NCBI GenBank assembly: GCA_028293365.1
Contig: JAQGOX010000359.1
Coordinates: forward strand, 1-16,367
Origin: Verrucomicrobiales bacterium
Lineage (GTDB): Bacteria > Verrucomicrobiota > Verrucomicrobiia > Limisphaerales > SXQI01
Reading direction: 5' to 3'
Length of the DNA stretch: 16,367 bases
The translations under genes were made by a program, and so were the position numbers. Shown here piece by piece: positions 1-7,603 of the stretch. Each line of letters starts with the position of its first letter. The first letter of the stretch is position 1. A model generated the notes under the pieces. That model saw only the letters and a list, made by a program, of their open reading frames with translations, was not told where the DNA came from and searched no databases.

Positions 1-80
1 ACAGTTATATTTAAGTCGGACACATCCTTGTTGGAATCCAACATGGTGCCCAAAATGTAATCGAGTTCTTTGCGATGCAT
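1..80 (-). CDS. Second PilT/PilU-like pilus ATPase, 5' end only (partial)
   Basis: On the minus strand an ATG at 80 opens a frame that runs to the window edge without a stop: 26 codons beginning MHRKELDYILGTML and containing SDLNIT. This resembles the extreme N-terminus of PilT-family ATPases, where an SDLH/SDLN motif introduces the N-terminal PAS-like domain. The neighbouring full-length PilT has SDLHLS at residues 18-23. The start lies only 15 bases after the stop of that pilT, so the two are probably co-transcribed, giving tandem retraction ATPases comparable to pilT-pilU pairs. No Walker motif is inside the window, so the family call rests on the short N-terminus and on position. There is no strong Shine-Dalgarno sequence. 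Confidence 0.72.
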   Translation of the reverse strand, partial: MHRKELDYILGTMLDSNKDVSDLNIT

Positions 81-95
81 ATCTTAAAGGCGCGA

Positions 96-1187
96 TCAAT
101 CTTCGTCGTCCGGCGGTGTCGTCAGGAAAGGCCGGAATTTCTTTTTGTCCAGGCATTTGTCGTAAGCTTCTTCAGGGGAAATGCGCTTCATGCGTATGTG
201 TTCCATGATTGCGTCATCCAGCGGTTGATTTCCCAACTTCTTTCCAACCTGGATCATGCCGGGAATCTGATGCGTCTTGCCCTCGCGAACCAGGTTCGCG
301 ATGGCGGTGGTGAACACGAGAATTTCCAGGGCGGCGACGCGGCCTTTTTTATCGATTCGCTTGAACAGGTTTTGTGCGACCACGCCCCGCAACGCTTCTG
401 AAAGAGTGGCTCGGATCTTGTTTTGTTGCTCGGCGGGAAATACGTCGATAATACGATCGACGGTTTTAGCCGCGCTCGGAGTATGAAGCGTCCCGAAAAC
501 CAAATGTCCCGTGCTAGCCGCAGTCAGCGCGAGTTCGATTGTTTCAAGATCTCGCAATTCACCGACCAGGATGATATCCGGGTCTTCTCGCAAAGCGCCC
601 TTGAGAGCAGAAGCAAACGATTTCGTATGGATTCCTACCTCGCGATGGTTTACGAGCGAATTCTTGCTTTCGTGCACGAATTCGATCGGGTCTTCCACGG
701 TCAAAATGTGGTCTTTTCGATTCTTGTTCGCGTAATCGACCATTGCCGCGAGCGTGGTTGATTTTCCAGATCCGGTCGGGCCGGTCACGACAACCAAACC
801 TTTGTGCAGCATGGCAAACTTTTTGAGGACGGCAGGAAGAGGCGCGTCGAATTTTTCAAAATCTTCGAACGATAGTACCTTCGACGGGATTTGTCGAAAA
901 ACTGCGGCGCAGCCATTCTTCTGGTTGAAGAAATTCGCGCGAAAGCGGGAGACGCTGGGAATTTCATAGCCGAAGTCGACGTCGCCCGTTTCTTCGTATG
1001 TCTTAATTTTGTACTCTGGCGTTATTTCATAGAGCATCGCCTTGAGGGAATCGCTTTCCAGGGGCGGAAAATCGACCCGATGCAGTTCGCCGTTGATTCG
1101 CAGGATGGGAGGGTTGCCCGAGGACAAGTGCAAATCCGAGGCCTTTTGGTCGAACATCAAGTTAAAGAACGCATCGATTTTTGCCAT
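96..1187 (-). CDS. pilT: Type IV pilus retraction ATPase PilT
   Basis: This 363-residue protein is a full-length PilT-type hexameric secretion ATPase. It acts at the cytoplasmic base of the type IV pilus and drives pilus depolymerisation (twitching, surface attachment, DNA uptake). Motifs run in the usual order: SDLHLSSG near residues 18-24, Walker A GPTGSGKST at 136-144, the Asp box around TVEDPIEFVH at 163-172, Walker B DIILVGELRD at 204-213, and the His box STGHLVFGTLHT at 225-236. The C-terminal PilT signature normally written AIRNLIRE reads AIANLVRE at 295-302, so the conserved Arg is Ala. The start at 1187 gives the expected family N-terminus. A second PilT-like gene follows 15 bases downstream, and a methyltransferase gene diverges 55 bases upstream. 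Family assignment is very secure; a PilT rather than PilU role is inferred. Confidence 0.96.
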   Translation of the reverse strand: MAKIDAFFNLMFDQKASDLHLSSGNPPILRINGELHRVDFPPLESDSLKAMLYEITPEYKIKTYEETGDVDFGYEIPSVSRFRANFFNQKNGCAAVFRQIPSKVLSFEDFEKFDAPLPAVLKKFAMLHKGLVVVTGPTGSGKSTTLAAMVDYANKNRKDHILTVEDPIEFVHESKNSLVNHREVGIHTKSFASALKGALREDPDIILVGELRDLETIELALTAASTGHLVFGTLHTPSAAKTVDRIIDVFPAEQQNKIRATLSEALRGVVAQNLFKRIDKKGRVAALEILVFTTAIANLVREGKTHQIPGMIQVGKKLGNQPLDDAIMEHIRMKRISPEEAYDKCLDKKKFRPFLTTPPDDED

Positions 1188-1242
1188 AGATTCTGATCAG
1201 TGTTTCATTGTTTAATCAATTGGTGCCGAGACTTCAACGATA

Positions 1243-2319
1243 ATGAACGCCCTGCGGAGCAAGCTTGATGCCGAAATCAGGCGTGACGGGGCGATCTCGT
1301 TTGCCCGCTTCATGGAGATAGCGCTCTATACTCCCGGGTTGGGCTATTATGAACGCGCCGACACTGTGGGCATCGCCGGCGACTTTTACACGAGTGTCAG
1401 CGTCGGGCCGGTTTTCGGGGAGTTGCTCGCCTTTCGGTTTGCCCGCTGGCTTGAAGGTCTTAAAGCCCCTCGGCTCCAATTGGTTGAAGGCGCCGCTCAT
1501 CATGGCCATTTGGCCTTCGATATCCTGAATTGGTTTTCGCGGTACGAACCGGAACTTTTCCGCCGCATTGAGTACACGATCCTCGAGCCATCCGCCCTAT
1601 TGCGACTGAAGCAGCAACAAACCCTCTCTTCCTTCGAGAAATCGCTTCGATGGATCACTTCGTGGGAGGATTTGCCCTCCCAACTAGCAGGAATTGTTTT
1701 CTCCAATGAACTTTTGGATGCTTTTCCGGTTCAAGTCATTTCTTGGAACAAGGCGCTCGGCAAGTGGCGGGAACTTGGTGTCACACTTTCAGGCGAAGCG
1801 TATGTTTGGACCACGCTCTCAAGTGGGTGCGTAAATATTGAATCTCCTCAACTTCCGGAGGAGCTGCTCGACGTATTGCCGGACGGGTTTAGAACTGAGA
1901 TCAATCCAGCCGCTGTGGATTGGTGGCGCAGCGCTGCGAAACGGCTCCATTCGGGATGGCTCTTAACCATCGATTACGGATTGGAAACGGAAGACTTCTT
2001 CGTTCCGCAGCGCGCTGCCGGCACTCTGCGTTCTTATCGAAATCATCGGTTTTCGGAGGTCGTGCTGACCGATCCCGGGCTGCAGGATATTACCGCGCAT
2101 GTTGATTTCACCAAACTGCGTCTCGCGGGTGAGTTGTGTGGTTTGAGCACCATTGTTGAATCCTCACAGGCCGGCTTTCTCACCAGGATAGTCGAGGAGA
2201 TTGGGCGCTCGAGACCTTTTGACGAATGGACGCCGGTTCGTCTGCGTCAATTTCAGACATTAACCCATCCCGATCACCTGGGGCGAAATTTCCACGTTCT
2301 GGTTCAGGAACGGCGATAG
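1243..2319 (+). CDS. MidA/NDUFAF7-family SAM-dependent methyltransferase
   Basis: The 358-residue protein matches the MidA family (COG1565, Pfam Methyltransf_28), whose mitochondrial member NDUFAF7 methylates an arginine of complex I. The bacterial substrate is generally unknown. Recognisable features are the N-terminal ALYTPGLGYY segment (27-36), GDFYTS with VGPVFGELLA (46-63), the acidic NELLDAFP motif (155-162), LLTIDYG (240-246) and DITAHVDF (282-289), a family hallmark. The SAM-binding motif I is unusual: LVEGAAHHGHLAFDIL at 80-95 keeps the leading Glu, one Gly and the LAxDIL tail but lacks two of the glycines of the usual E-x-G-x-G-x-G form. The protein has no signal peptide, so it should be cytoplasmic. 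It diverges from pilT with 55 bases between them. The ATG has no clear Shine-Dalgarno sequence. Confidence 0.9.
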   Translation: MNALRSKLDAEIRRDGAISFARFMEIALYTPGLGYYERADTVGIAGDFYTSVSVGPVFGELLAFRFARWLEGLKAPRLQLVEGAAHHGHLAFDILNWFSRYEPELFRRIEYTILEPSALLRLKQQQTLSSFEKSLRWITSWEDLPSQLAGIVFSNELLDAFPVQVISWNKALGKWRELGVTLSGEAYVWTTLSSGCVNIESPQLPEELLDVLPDGFRTEINPAAVDWWRSAAKRLHSGWLLTIDYGLETEDFFVPQRAAGTLRSYRNHRFSEVVLTDPGLQDITAHVDFTKLRLAGELCGLSTIVESSQAGFLTRIVEEIGRSRPFDEWTPVRLRQFQTLTHPDHLGRNFHVLVQERR

Positions 2320-2368
2320 ATCATCTTTTTTTTGTCGAAAATGTATTGAATTTATTAGTCACGAATAT

Positions 2369-2400
2369 TTGACAACAGAAACCTTTTCTGATGCTATAAT
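2369..2400 (+). promoter_or_regulatory. Sigma-70-like promoter with extended -10
   Basis: A perfect TATAAT at 2395-2400 is preceded by TGC, giving an extended -10 (TGCTATAAT). A perfect TTGACA lies at 2369-2374. The spacer is 20 bases, longer than the ideal 17, but an extended -10 tolerates poor -35 spacing. Transcription would begin about 2407, leaving a leader of roughly 20 bases before the ATG at 2427. This is the clearest promoter in the window and would drive the propeller gene and probably the transporter behind it. Confidence 0.7.
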
Positions 2401-2426
2401 GCTTCAATTCAGATCTTCCTTTTTTT

Positions 2427-5400
2427 ATGAAAATGTTGCGCTTCACAGTCATTTTTGCCGCTTTGTGGATCTGCAGCAATCAGGTTTTTGCCGCAATCCT
2501 CGCGGAGAGTTCACAGCCGGCAATTACTGGAGTTCAAATTCAGGGAAGCAATTTAGTTGTGCACGCCACCGTTCCTCCCGGGGTTATCAAACTGACTCTG
2601 CAAGGACGTTCGCGAGTGGATGGCAGTGCGTGGTCTCCTCGGGCAGTACTTCGACTTGATGGCAAAGCTGACGAGGTTCAATTTGAAGTCAATCGCACTG
2701 CGGAAGTTGAGATATTGCGACTTCAGGCCAGTTATTCAGACCTGCCTGCAACGTTCTTCAAAGGCACCAATTCTTTTGCTGCTGGGGCGGACGCCGGAAA
2801 TCGCGGCGTGGTGCTTGGGCCGACAGATGCAGGAGCTGGTTCGGCGGATATGGTGCGAGAAGTAGTCGAGTCGGATATTTGGCAGCTTGACGGAGATCGT
2901 CTCTATTTTTTCAACCAATATCGCGGACTCCAGGTCATGGACGTGAGCGATGCAACTGCACCACGCATACTCGGACAAGTCAGCCTGGCTGCCTCAGGAG
3001 AACAAATGTATGTTATCGGCGGGCATCACGCAGTGCTCCTGGCTCGCGACGGTTGCAATTCATCGTCCAATCACGTCGTGATAGTTGATGTTAGGAGTTC
3101 AATTCCAACGATTGTTCAGTCACTTCCCGTGGCAGGCTGGATACAGGAAAGCCGACTGGTTGGTAATGCTTTATATGTTGCCTCGCAAAATTACTTTCCC
3201 TCCAGCACCAATGCGTCGGTTTGGGAATCGGGTACAGTTGTTTCTTCCTTCGATTTAGCAGATCCAGCACATCCCGTAACGCAAAAGACCCTTTGGTTTC
3301 CCGCAGCCTACTCGACGACGGTACAAGCAACCGATAAGTTTCTCTTCGTAATTACTTCCGAAAACTGGAACGAGAGCGCGGTGCAAATCATCGATATCTC
3401 AGCCCCCGATGGTGTCATGGAATCGCTATCGAAAATTCAGACTGCCGGACGAATCGATGATAAATTTAAGATTCACATGTCTGGCGATGTTTTGACGACG
3501 ATTAGTATGCGCTGGGGGAATCCAGGCAGCACTTTGACTGTTCTGGAAACCTTTTCAATGCTGAACCCGCGCAAGCCGGAACCGCTCGGTTCCCTCGAAT
3601 TAGGAAAAGGTGAGCAACTGCACGCAACACAGTTTGACGGAGATCGCGTCTATATTGTGACATTCTTCCGTAAGGATCCCCTTTGGATTGTTGACCTTGC
3701 CGATCCGGCGCGTCCCCACATTACAGGCGAGCTTCAAGTTCCTGGTTGGTCCACCTATATCAAGCCTCTGGGAGATCGGCTCGTGAGCATTGGTGTCGAT
3801 CCAACCAATGATTGGCGCGTTACCGTTTCCCTGTTTAACGTTGCCGACGCTGCTGCACCTTCCCTGCTGAGCCGCGTTGCTCTGGGGGAGAACTATTCAT
3901 GGAGCGAGGCGAATTACGATGAAAAAGCTTTCAACGTTTTGCCAGATGATGGATTGATTCTCTTACCGTACGCCGGTTATTTAACCAATGGTTATACCCA
4001 ACGCATGCAGTTGGTTGATTTCAACCGCGATGCGCTTAAAGTTCGAGGCAGCATCGAACACGATATGACCCCGCGCCGCGCCACGGTGCATCGGGATAGT
4101 GTTCTTTCCATTTCGGGCCGCGACTTGCTATCGGTCAATATTTCCGATCGTGATCAACCAGTGATTAAAGCGGATCTTCCGTTGTCGTGGACGGTTGATC
4201 GCATTCTCGTTAAAGATGCGTACCTGATCGAAGTCGAAAATGGCGCCGCCTGGTATTACAATGGAACGCAACCCACTTTGCGGATTGCAGATGCGGCGAA
4301 TCCTGAAGGGGTTTTAAATGCTCTCACATTGAGCAACGCGTGGCCGATTGTGGGAGCGGAAGTGCACGGGAATGTTTTGTATATCGCTCAAGCATCCTCT
4401 GCTTCTCCCAACCAAATGTGGTTTTTTCCAGTTGTGACAACTACGGATGGCGATACGACGAACATTATTCAGAACCCAATACTGCTGACAACTGCGTTTG
4501 ACCTGACACAGTTGCCGAAGGTTTCCGCTGCCGCATCTGTTCAAACCGAACTTAGTTCAAACAATTACGTTTCCGATCTTCGGCCTCTTTGGCCTCGCGA
4601 TAATCTTTTAATTTGGGCGAATACGACGAGCTTTTATCCGTGGATTTTTATGGGGGCCAATACGATGATTCCGGGCCTCTGGCGTCCCTGGGGCGGTTTT
4701 GGCGGAGCGAGCGCGTTTTATGCGATCGATACATCGTCGCCTCTCTCCCCTGAGGTGCGCGCAACACTGAATCTTTCCTCAAATTCCTGGTCCATGAGCA
4801 ATCCTTTGGTCGTGAACGGTTTAATTTACGTTAGCCACCAAAGTTTTGATCTCGTCCGTTTGCCTCTTCCTTCAGGTTCGATTTCTGACGGGGCAAAAAG
4901 TGGGGCAACCGATTCGACCAACACGGTTCAAACAACTTACGACTATTCGATTACGAGAAATTATTTGGATGTTCTCGATTTTTCTGATCCGAAGGATCCA
5001 GTCGCAAGGAAACCGGTCAACATTCCCGGATCGCTGATTGGCGCTTCAGCCGACGGCGCGTTGTTATATACTACCGGATCGCATTGGACCACCAATACTC
5101 TGGACGCGTGGATTGAATGGCTTGATGCCAGCGCTTATGATGGCGTTGCGGCCTATCTGCTGGATTCCGTTCAGTTGCCAGTGCAATGGCCCCATCCGAT
5201 CACAGTTTTCGGCACCAATATTTGCCTGGGGGTGCCGGCCACCACGAATGCCCCGGATCAGTTGCAGATTCTCGCGTTGGATTCGAAAGGGAAATTCACG
5301 TCCCGACAAGGCCTCAAATTGGAGAATTCGGCACAGCAACTGGAAGTCGCGGGTAAATTCCTTCTTTTACAGACCGGGACCGATTTGAAGCTCTACACTA

Positions 5401-5549
5401 ATTCGCCCGATGCGATCATCTCTGCAGGTGGTGGCACCGGGACATCGTGCTACTATTATTTTCAGCCAAACAAAGCAGCAACAGGTGAGAGTGGTGTCTG
5501 GCTGCCTCTCGGCGATTATGGCGTTTTGAAGATCAACGCCTCGAAGTAA
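2427..5549 (+). CDS. Large secreted beta-propeller protein (COG4880/Beta_propel-like)
   Basis: The 1040-residue product opens with a signal peptide (basic MKMLR, hydrophobic core, cleavage probably after VFA at 20-22). From about residue 146 it carries repeated blades of the form xLxVxDVSDPxxP, such as LQVMDVSDATAPR. The stretch around 395-450 (VTFFRKDPLWIVDLADP, then GELQVPGWSTYI) closely resembles the Beta_propel family (COG4880), distantly related to WD40. More blade-like repeats follow to the C-terminus, enough for probably two propellers, and longer than I would expect for a single-propeller member. I see no catalytic motif, lipobox or transmembrane anchor, so it is likely periplasmic or extracellular and may be a binding or scaffold protein. 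The ATG lies about 20 bases after the predicted start site. A transporter gene begins 26 bases after its stop. Confidence 0.85.
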   Translation: MKMLRFTVIFAALWICSNQVFAAILAESSQPAITGVQIQGSNLVVHATVPPGVIKLTLQGRSRVDGSAWSPRAVLRLDGKADEVQFEVNRTAEVEILRLQASYSDLPATFFKGTNSFAAGADAGNRGVVLGPTDAGAGSADMVREVVESDIWQLDGDRLYFFNQYRGLQVMDVSDATAPRILGQVSLAASGEQMYVIGGHHAVLLARDGCNSSSNHVVIVDVRSSIPTIVQSLPVAGWIQESRLVGNALYVASQNYFPSSTNASVWESGTVVSSFDLADPAHPVTQKTLWFPAAYSTTVQATDKFLFVITSENWNESAVQIIDISAPDGVMESLSKIQTAGRIDDKFKIHMSGDVLTTISMRWGNPGSTLTVLETFSMLNPRKPEPLGSLELGKGEQLHATQFDGDRVYIVTFFRKDPLWIVDLADPARPHITGELQVPGWSTYIKPLGDRLVSIGVDPTNDWRVTVSLFNVADAAAPSLLSRVALGENYSWSEANYDEKAFNVLPDDGLILLPYAGYLTNGYTQRMQLVDFNRDALKVRGSIEHDMTPRRATVHRDSVLSISGRDLLSVNISDRDQPVIKADLPLSWTVDRILVKDAYLIEVENGAAWYYNGTQPTLRIADAANPEGVLNALTLSNAWPIVGAEVHGNVLYIAQASSASPNQMWFFPVVTTTDGDTTNIIQNPILLTTAFDLTQLPKVSAAASVQTELSSNNYVSDLRPLWPRDNLLIWANTTSFYPWIFMGANTMIPGLWRPWGGFGGASAFYAIDTSSPLSPEVRATLNLSSNSWSMSNPLVVNGLIYVSHQSFDLVRLPLPSGSISDGAKSGATDSTNTVQTTYDYSITRNYLDVLDFSDPKDPVARKPVNIPGSLIGASADGALLYTTGSHWTTNTLDAWIEWLDASAYDGVAAYLLDSVQLPVQWPHPITVFGTNICLGVPATTNAPDQLQILALDSKGKFTSRQGLKLENSAQQLEVAGKFLLLQTGTDLKLYTNSPDAIISAGGGTGTSCYYYFQPNKAATGESGVWLPLGDYGVLKINASK

Positions 5550-5575
5550 TCCGACCCTTCCCGCAAGATCAGCGA

Positions 5576-6352
5576 ATGGAACTTTTGGCGCTTTGTCTCG
5601 TTTCCGCACTTGCGGGGTTCATCGATTCGGTCGTGGGCGGCGGCGGACTGATCCAATTGCCTGGATTATTCCTGATATTGCCGCCGCAGTTGGCTGCTTC
5701 GATCCCGATGGTTTTTGGAACCAACAAGCTGGCCTCTATTTGCGGAACAACGACCGCTGCGGTTCAATATTCAAGGAAAGTGCAATTGCCCTGGGCCACG
5801 GTTCTGCCTGCGGCGATCGTCGCGCTGTTTTTCTCTCTTTTAGGCGCGCATACCGTCTCAATTCTGCATCCGTCCGCCCTTCGTCCACTTGTGTTTGTTC
5901 TGCTTGTAATCACTGCGTTGATCACTTACGCACGGAAGGATCTTGGAGATATCCATGCACCCCGCTTGAGTTCCAGAAGGCAAAGCGTTGCGGCAGTGAT
6001 TACCGGGGCCATAATTGGCTTTTACGATGGTTTTTTTGGACCGGGCACAGGAACATTTTTGATCTTCATCTTTATCGGCGTTTTTGGGTTCGATTTTCTG
6101 ATCGCCTCAGCTAGTGCAAAAATCGTAAATGCGGCGACAAATCTCGCCGCAGTGAGTTATTTCGCGAGTACGAATCAAATACTGTACCGCTATGCCATAC
6201 CTATGGGACTCTGTAATATTTGCGGTGCGCTGCTGGGGAGCCGGATGGCGGTCTTAAAGGGTAATCGCTTTGTGCGGGGATTTTTTTTGCTCGTGGTCAC
6301 CGCGTTAATAATGCGGCTCGGGTACGATTTAATTCCAAAAGCAAAGCCATAA
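5576..6352 (+). CDS. TSUP (TauE/SafE) family membrane transporter, YfcA-like
   Basis: This 258-residue very hydrophobic protein belongs to the TauE/SafE (TSUP, COG0730) inner-membrane transporters, proposed to move sulfur- or carbon-containing organic anions. Both halves of the internal repeat are visible: GFIDSVVGGGGLIQLP at 14-29 with TNK at 49-51, and GFYDGFFGPGTGTF at 148-161 with NAATN at 185-189. This pattern matches the E. coli YfcA branch better than sulfite exporters proper. About eight membrane segments are expected. The gene starts 26 bases after the propeller gene, so the two probably share a transcript. The substrate cannot be read from the sequence. It converges with infA. Confidence 0.92.
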   Translation: MELLALCLVSALAGFIDSVVGGGGLIQLPGLFLILPPQLAASIPMVFGTNKLASICGTTTAAVQYSRKVQLPWATVLPAAIVALFFSLLGAHTVSILHPSALRPLVFVLLVITALITYARKDLGDIHAPRLSSRRQSVAAVITGAIIGFYDGFFGPGTGTFLIFIFIGVFGFDFLIASASAKIVNAATNLAAVSYFASTNQILYRYAIPMGLCNICGALLGSRMAVLKGNRFVRGFFLLVVTALIMRLGYDLIPKAKP

Positions 6353-6412
6353 AAGCCTGTCGAAGTTAATGTACAGACGCGTGGCGGGAGACATCGGTGG
6401 GCGGAAATTCAT

Positions 6413-6427
6413 GCGCCCCAAGGGCGC
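6413..6427. terminator. Possible bidirectional hairpin between convergent genes
   Basis: GCGCCC at 6413-6418 and GGGCGC at 6422-6427 form a perfect 6-bp GC stem with a three-base loop (CAA). It sits between the transporter stop (6352) and the infA stop (6432-6434), where a shared terminator would be expected. Neither side has a T-tract, so it is not a canonical intrinsic terminator. It could act as a pause site, protect RNA 3' ends, or be chance. Confidence 0.3.
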
Positions 6428-6431
6428 GAGG

Positions 6432-6644
6432 TCAACCAAGACGCCAAACGATCCTGGCTTTATCCAGGTCGTATGGCGACATTTCCATCTTTACACGATC
6501 GCCGACAGTGATACGAACAAAGCGCTTGCGCATTTTGCCCGAAATCGTTGCTAAAACGGGGTGTTTATTGTCCAGCTCGACACGAAACATCGTGCCTGCG
6601 AGAACGGTCAGGATGCGACCTTCAACTTCAATATGTTCCTTCAT
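6432..6644 (-). CDS. infA: Translation initiation factor IF-1
   Basis: The 70-residue protein is IF-1, the S1/OB-fold factor that binds the 30S A site during initiation with IF-2, IF-3 and fMet-tRNA. The diagnostic motifs are present: IEVEG near the N-terminus, MFRVELDN (19-26), ISGKMRKRFVRI (34-45), GDRV and SPYDLDKARIVWR at the end. It is about two residues shorter than the E. coli protein, mainly at the N-terminus. The ATG at 6644 is the only sensible start. The gene is not embedded in a ribosomal-protein cluster. Instead it is the last of three tightly packed minus-strand genes, 19 bases behind a small unknown gene and the oxygenase. Whether the genome has another infA copy cannot be judged here. 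Confidence 0.97.
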   Translation of the reverse strand: MKEHIEVEGRILTVLAGTMFRVELDNKHPVLATISGKMRKRFVRITVGDRVKMEMSPYDLDKARIVWRLG

Positions 6645-6663
6645 TAATTATTCGTTCGACCTG

Positions 6664-6999
6664 TCAAGCTGGCCGTGAGCTGATTAATTTTGCTCCCTTA
6701 CTGGCAAGGAATTCCTGGATGGCCACGATCTGGCCAAGCTGGATCGAGACTCCCTTTTGTTTCGCGGTCTTGAGGCGCTTAAAATGAGCAAGGCGTTTGC
6801 CCAGGCTAAGAATATGAATTTGCGAGTTTTCAACTTCCCAAATCTGTCCCCCTTCAATCGCTGGTATCGCTGGAGTTTTCGTCAACATCCGGCCACAATG
6901 CCACATGAAAACGCGGAAGTCAGGGATTAACTTGAAAAATCTGCTGGCCACCGTCGAAGTCTCTCTCGATTGGGCGCCTTCCAACTCAACGCCAATCAT
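6664..6999 (-). CDS. Small hypothetical protein upstream of infA
   Basis: A 111-codon frame lies between the oxygenase and infA on the same strand. I do not assign it to a named family. The C-terminal half is soluble and looks like a compact domain (GGQIWEVENSQIHILSLG, then KRLAHFKRLK and a final EFLASKGAKLI), reminiscent of small conserved hypothetical proteins of Verrucomicrobiota, but this is only from memory. The start is uncertain. The ATG at 6999 overlaps the oxygenase gene by 14 bases. Internal ATGs at 6906 and 6888 would give 80 or 74 residues and keep all of the domain-like part. The first 37 residues are less protein-like. Tight spacing on both sides supports co-transcription with infA. 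It has no signal peptide or membrane segment. Confidence 0.6.
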   Translation of the reverse strand: MIGVELEGAQSRETSTVASRFFKLIPDFRVFMWHCGRMLTKTPAIPAIEGGQIWEVENSQIHILSLGKRLAHFKRLKTAKQKGVSIQLGQIVAIQEFLASKGAKLISSRPA

Positions 7000-7603
7000 A
7001 ATTGAAACTGATGCTGATTCGTTCTTCCTCTGACTGATTGGCCGAAACTTCGTGCCTCAGCCAGCTTTCAAAAAGGATCAGTTTGCCCGCCTCCGCCTTG
7101 TACTTTGCATGCGTCTGGTTTACGGGCCTGCAATCGGCCCGTTTTGGCGGAGCGGCCATGAATTTGCTGAGACGGGGATCCTCAAACTTGATCGCGGACG
7201 CATTACGCGGCGTGCGCACGTAATAAGTGCCACTGATAAACGAGAGGGGGTGCAAATGAAGGCTGTGCACCACCTGTTTGGGCATGATATTCACCCAGCA
7301 ATCGGTCATTTCCACCTTTTTTCCCCTTAGATCCATATCAAGGTGACGGATGTATTTATGGACATGTTTCGTGATTTTCGCCTCCAGATCCATGAATGTG
7401 GAGGAAAGTTTGTGCAGGTTTGCCATTGATGCATACGAAGTGTAACCTCCCGGATAACTGTTTTTGGACCAACGCTGCCCCTCCCGATCATAATCACGTA
7501 TCTGCAAACATTCCTCCCAAAGTTCGCGGTTAAAGACCGCTGCACCTTTCGGCTGCAAATCGGCATAATAAATAAAAGTCGGAAACCATGGTCGGATCGT
7601 CAT
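6986..7603 (-). CDS. TIGR02466-type putative 2OG-Fe(II) oxygenase
   Basis: A 205-residue protein of the putative 2-oxoglutarate/Fe(II)-dependent oxygenase family (TIGR02466, Pfam 2OG-FeII_Oxy_5), predicted to hydroxylate an unknown substrate in the cytoplasm. Numbered from the chosen start, the iron-binding part is H-L-H-P at 116-119 followed by SFISGTYYV. The distal half is LILFESWLRHEV, with metal-binding His184, and the 2OG-binding Arg is R195 in ERISISFNYDWR. An early WFPTFIYY motif (6-13) resembles the family's N-terminal FPTPIY pattern, which favours the ATG at 7603 over the one at 7639. The later start also avoids overlap with the divergent gene. Its 3' end overlaps the next frame by 14 bases, and infA follows. 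Confidence 0.85.
   Translation of the reverse strand: MTIRPWFPTFIYYADLQPKGAAVFNRELWEECLQIRDYDREGQRWSKNSYPGGYTSYASMANLHKLSSTFMDLEAKITKHVHKYIRHLDMDLRGKKVEMTDCWVNIMPKQVVHSLHLHPLSFISGTYYVRTPRNASAIKFEDPRLSKFMAAPPKRADCRPVNQTHAKYKAEAGKLILFESWLRHEVSANQSEEERISISFNYDWR

Noticed and set aside
75..1196. Several plus-strand frames of 60 to 112 codons opposite pilT
   Set aside because: They are antisense shadows of the pilT gene, with Arg/Cys/Ser-rich composition and no motifs.
2296..2333. Possible terminator after the methyltransferase (CGTTC/GAACG repeat and a T-run at 2326-2333)
   Set aside because: The stem has only five pairs, lies inside the coding end, and is separated from the T-run by about ten bases, so the geometry is wrong.
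5593..6114. A 173-codon plus-strand frame inside the transporter gene
   Set aside because: It overlaps the clearly real TSUP frame out of phase and has a Cys/Arg/His-rich shadow composition.
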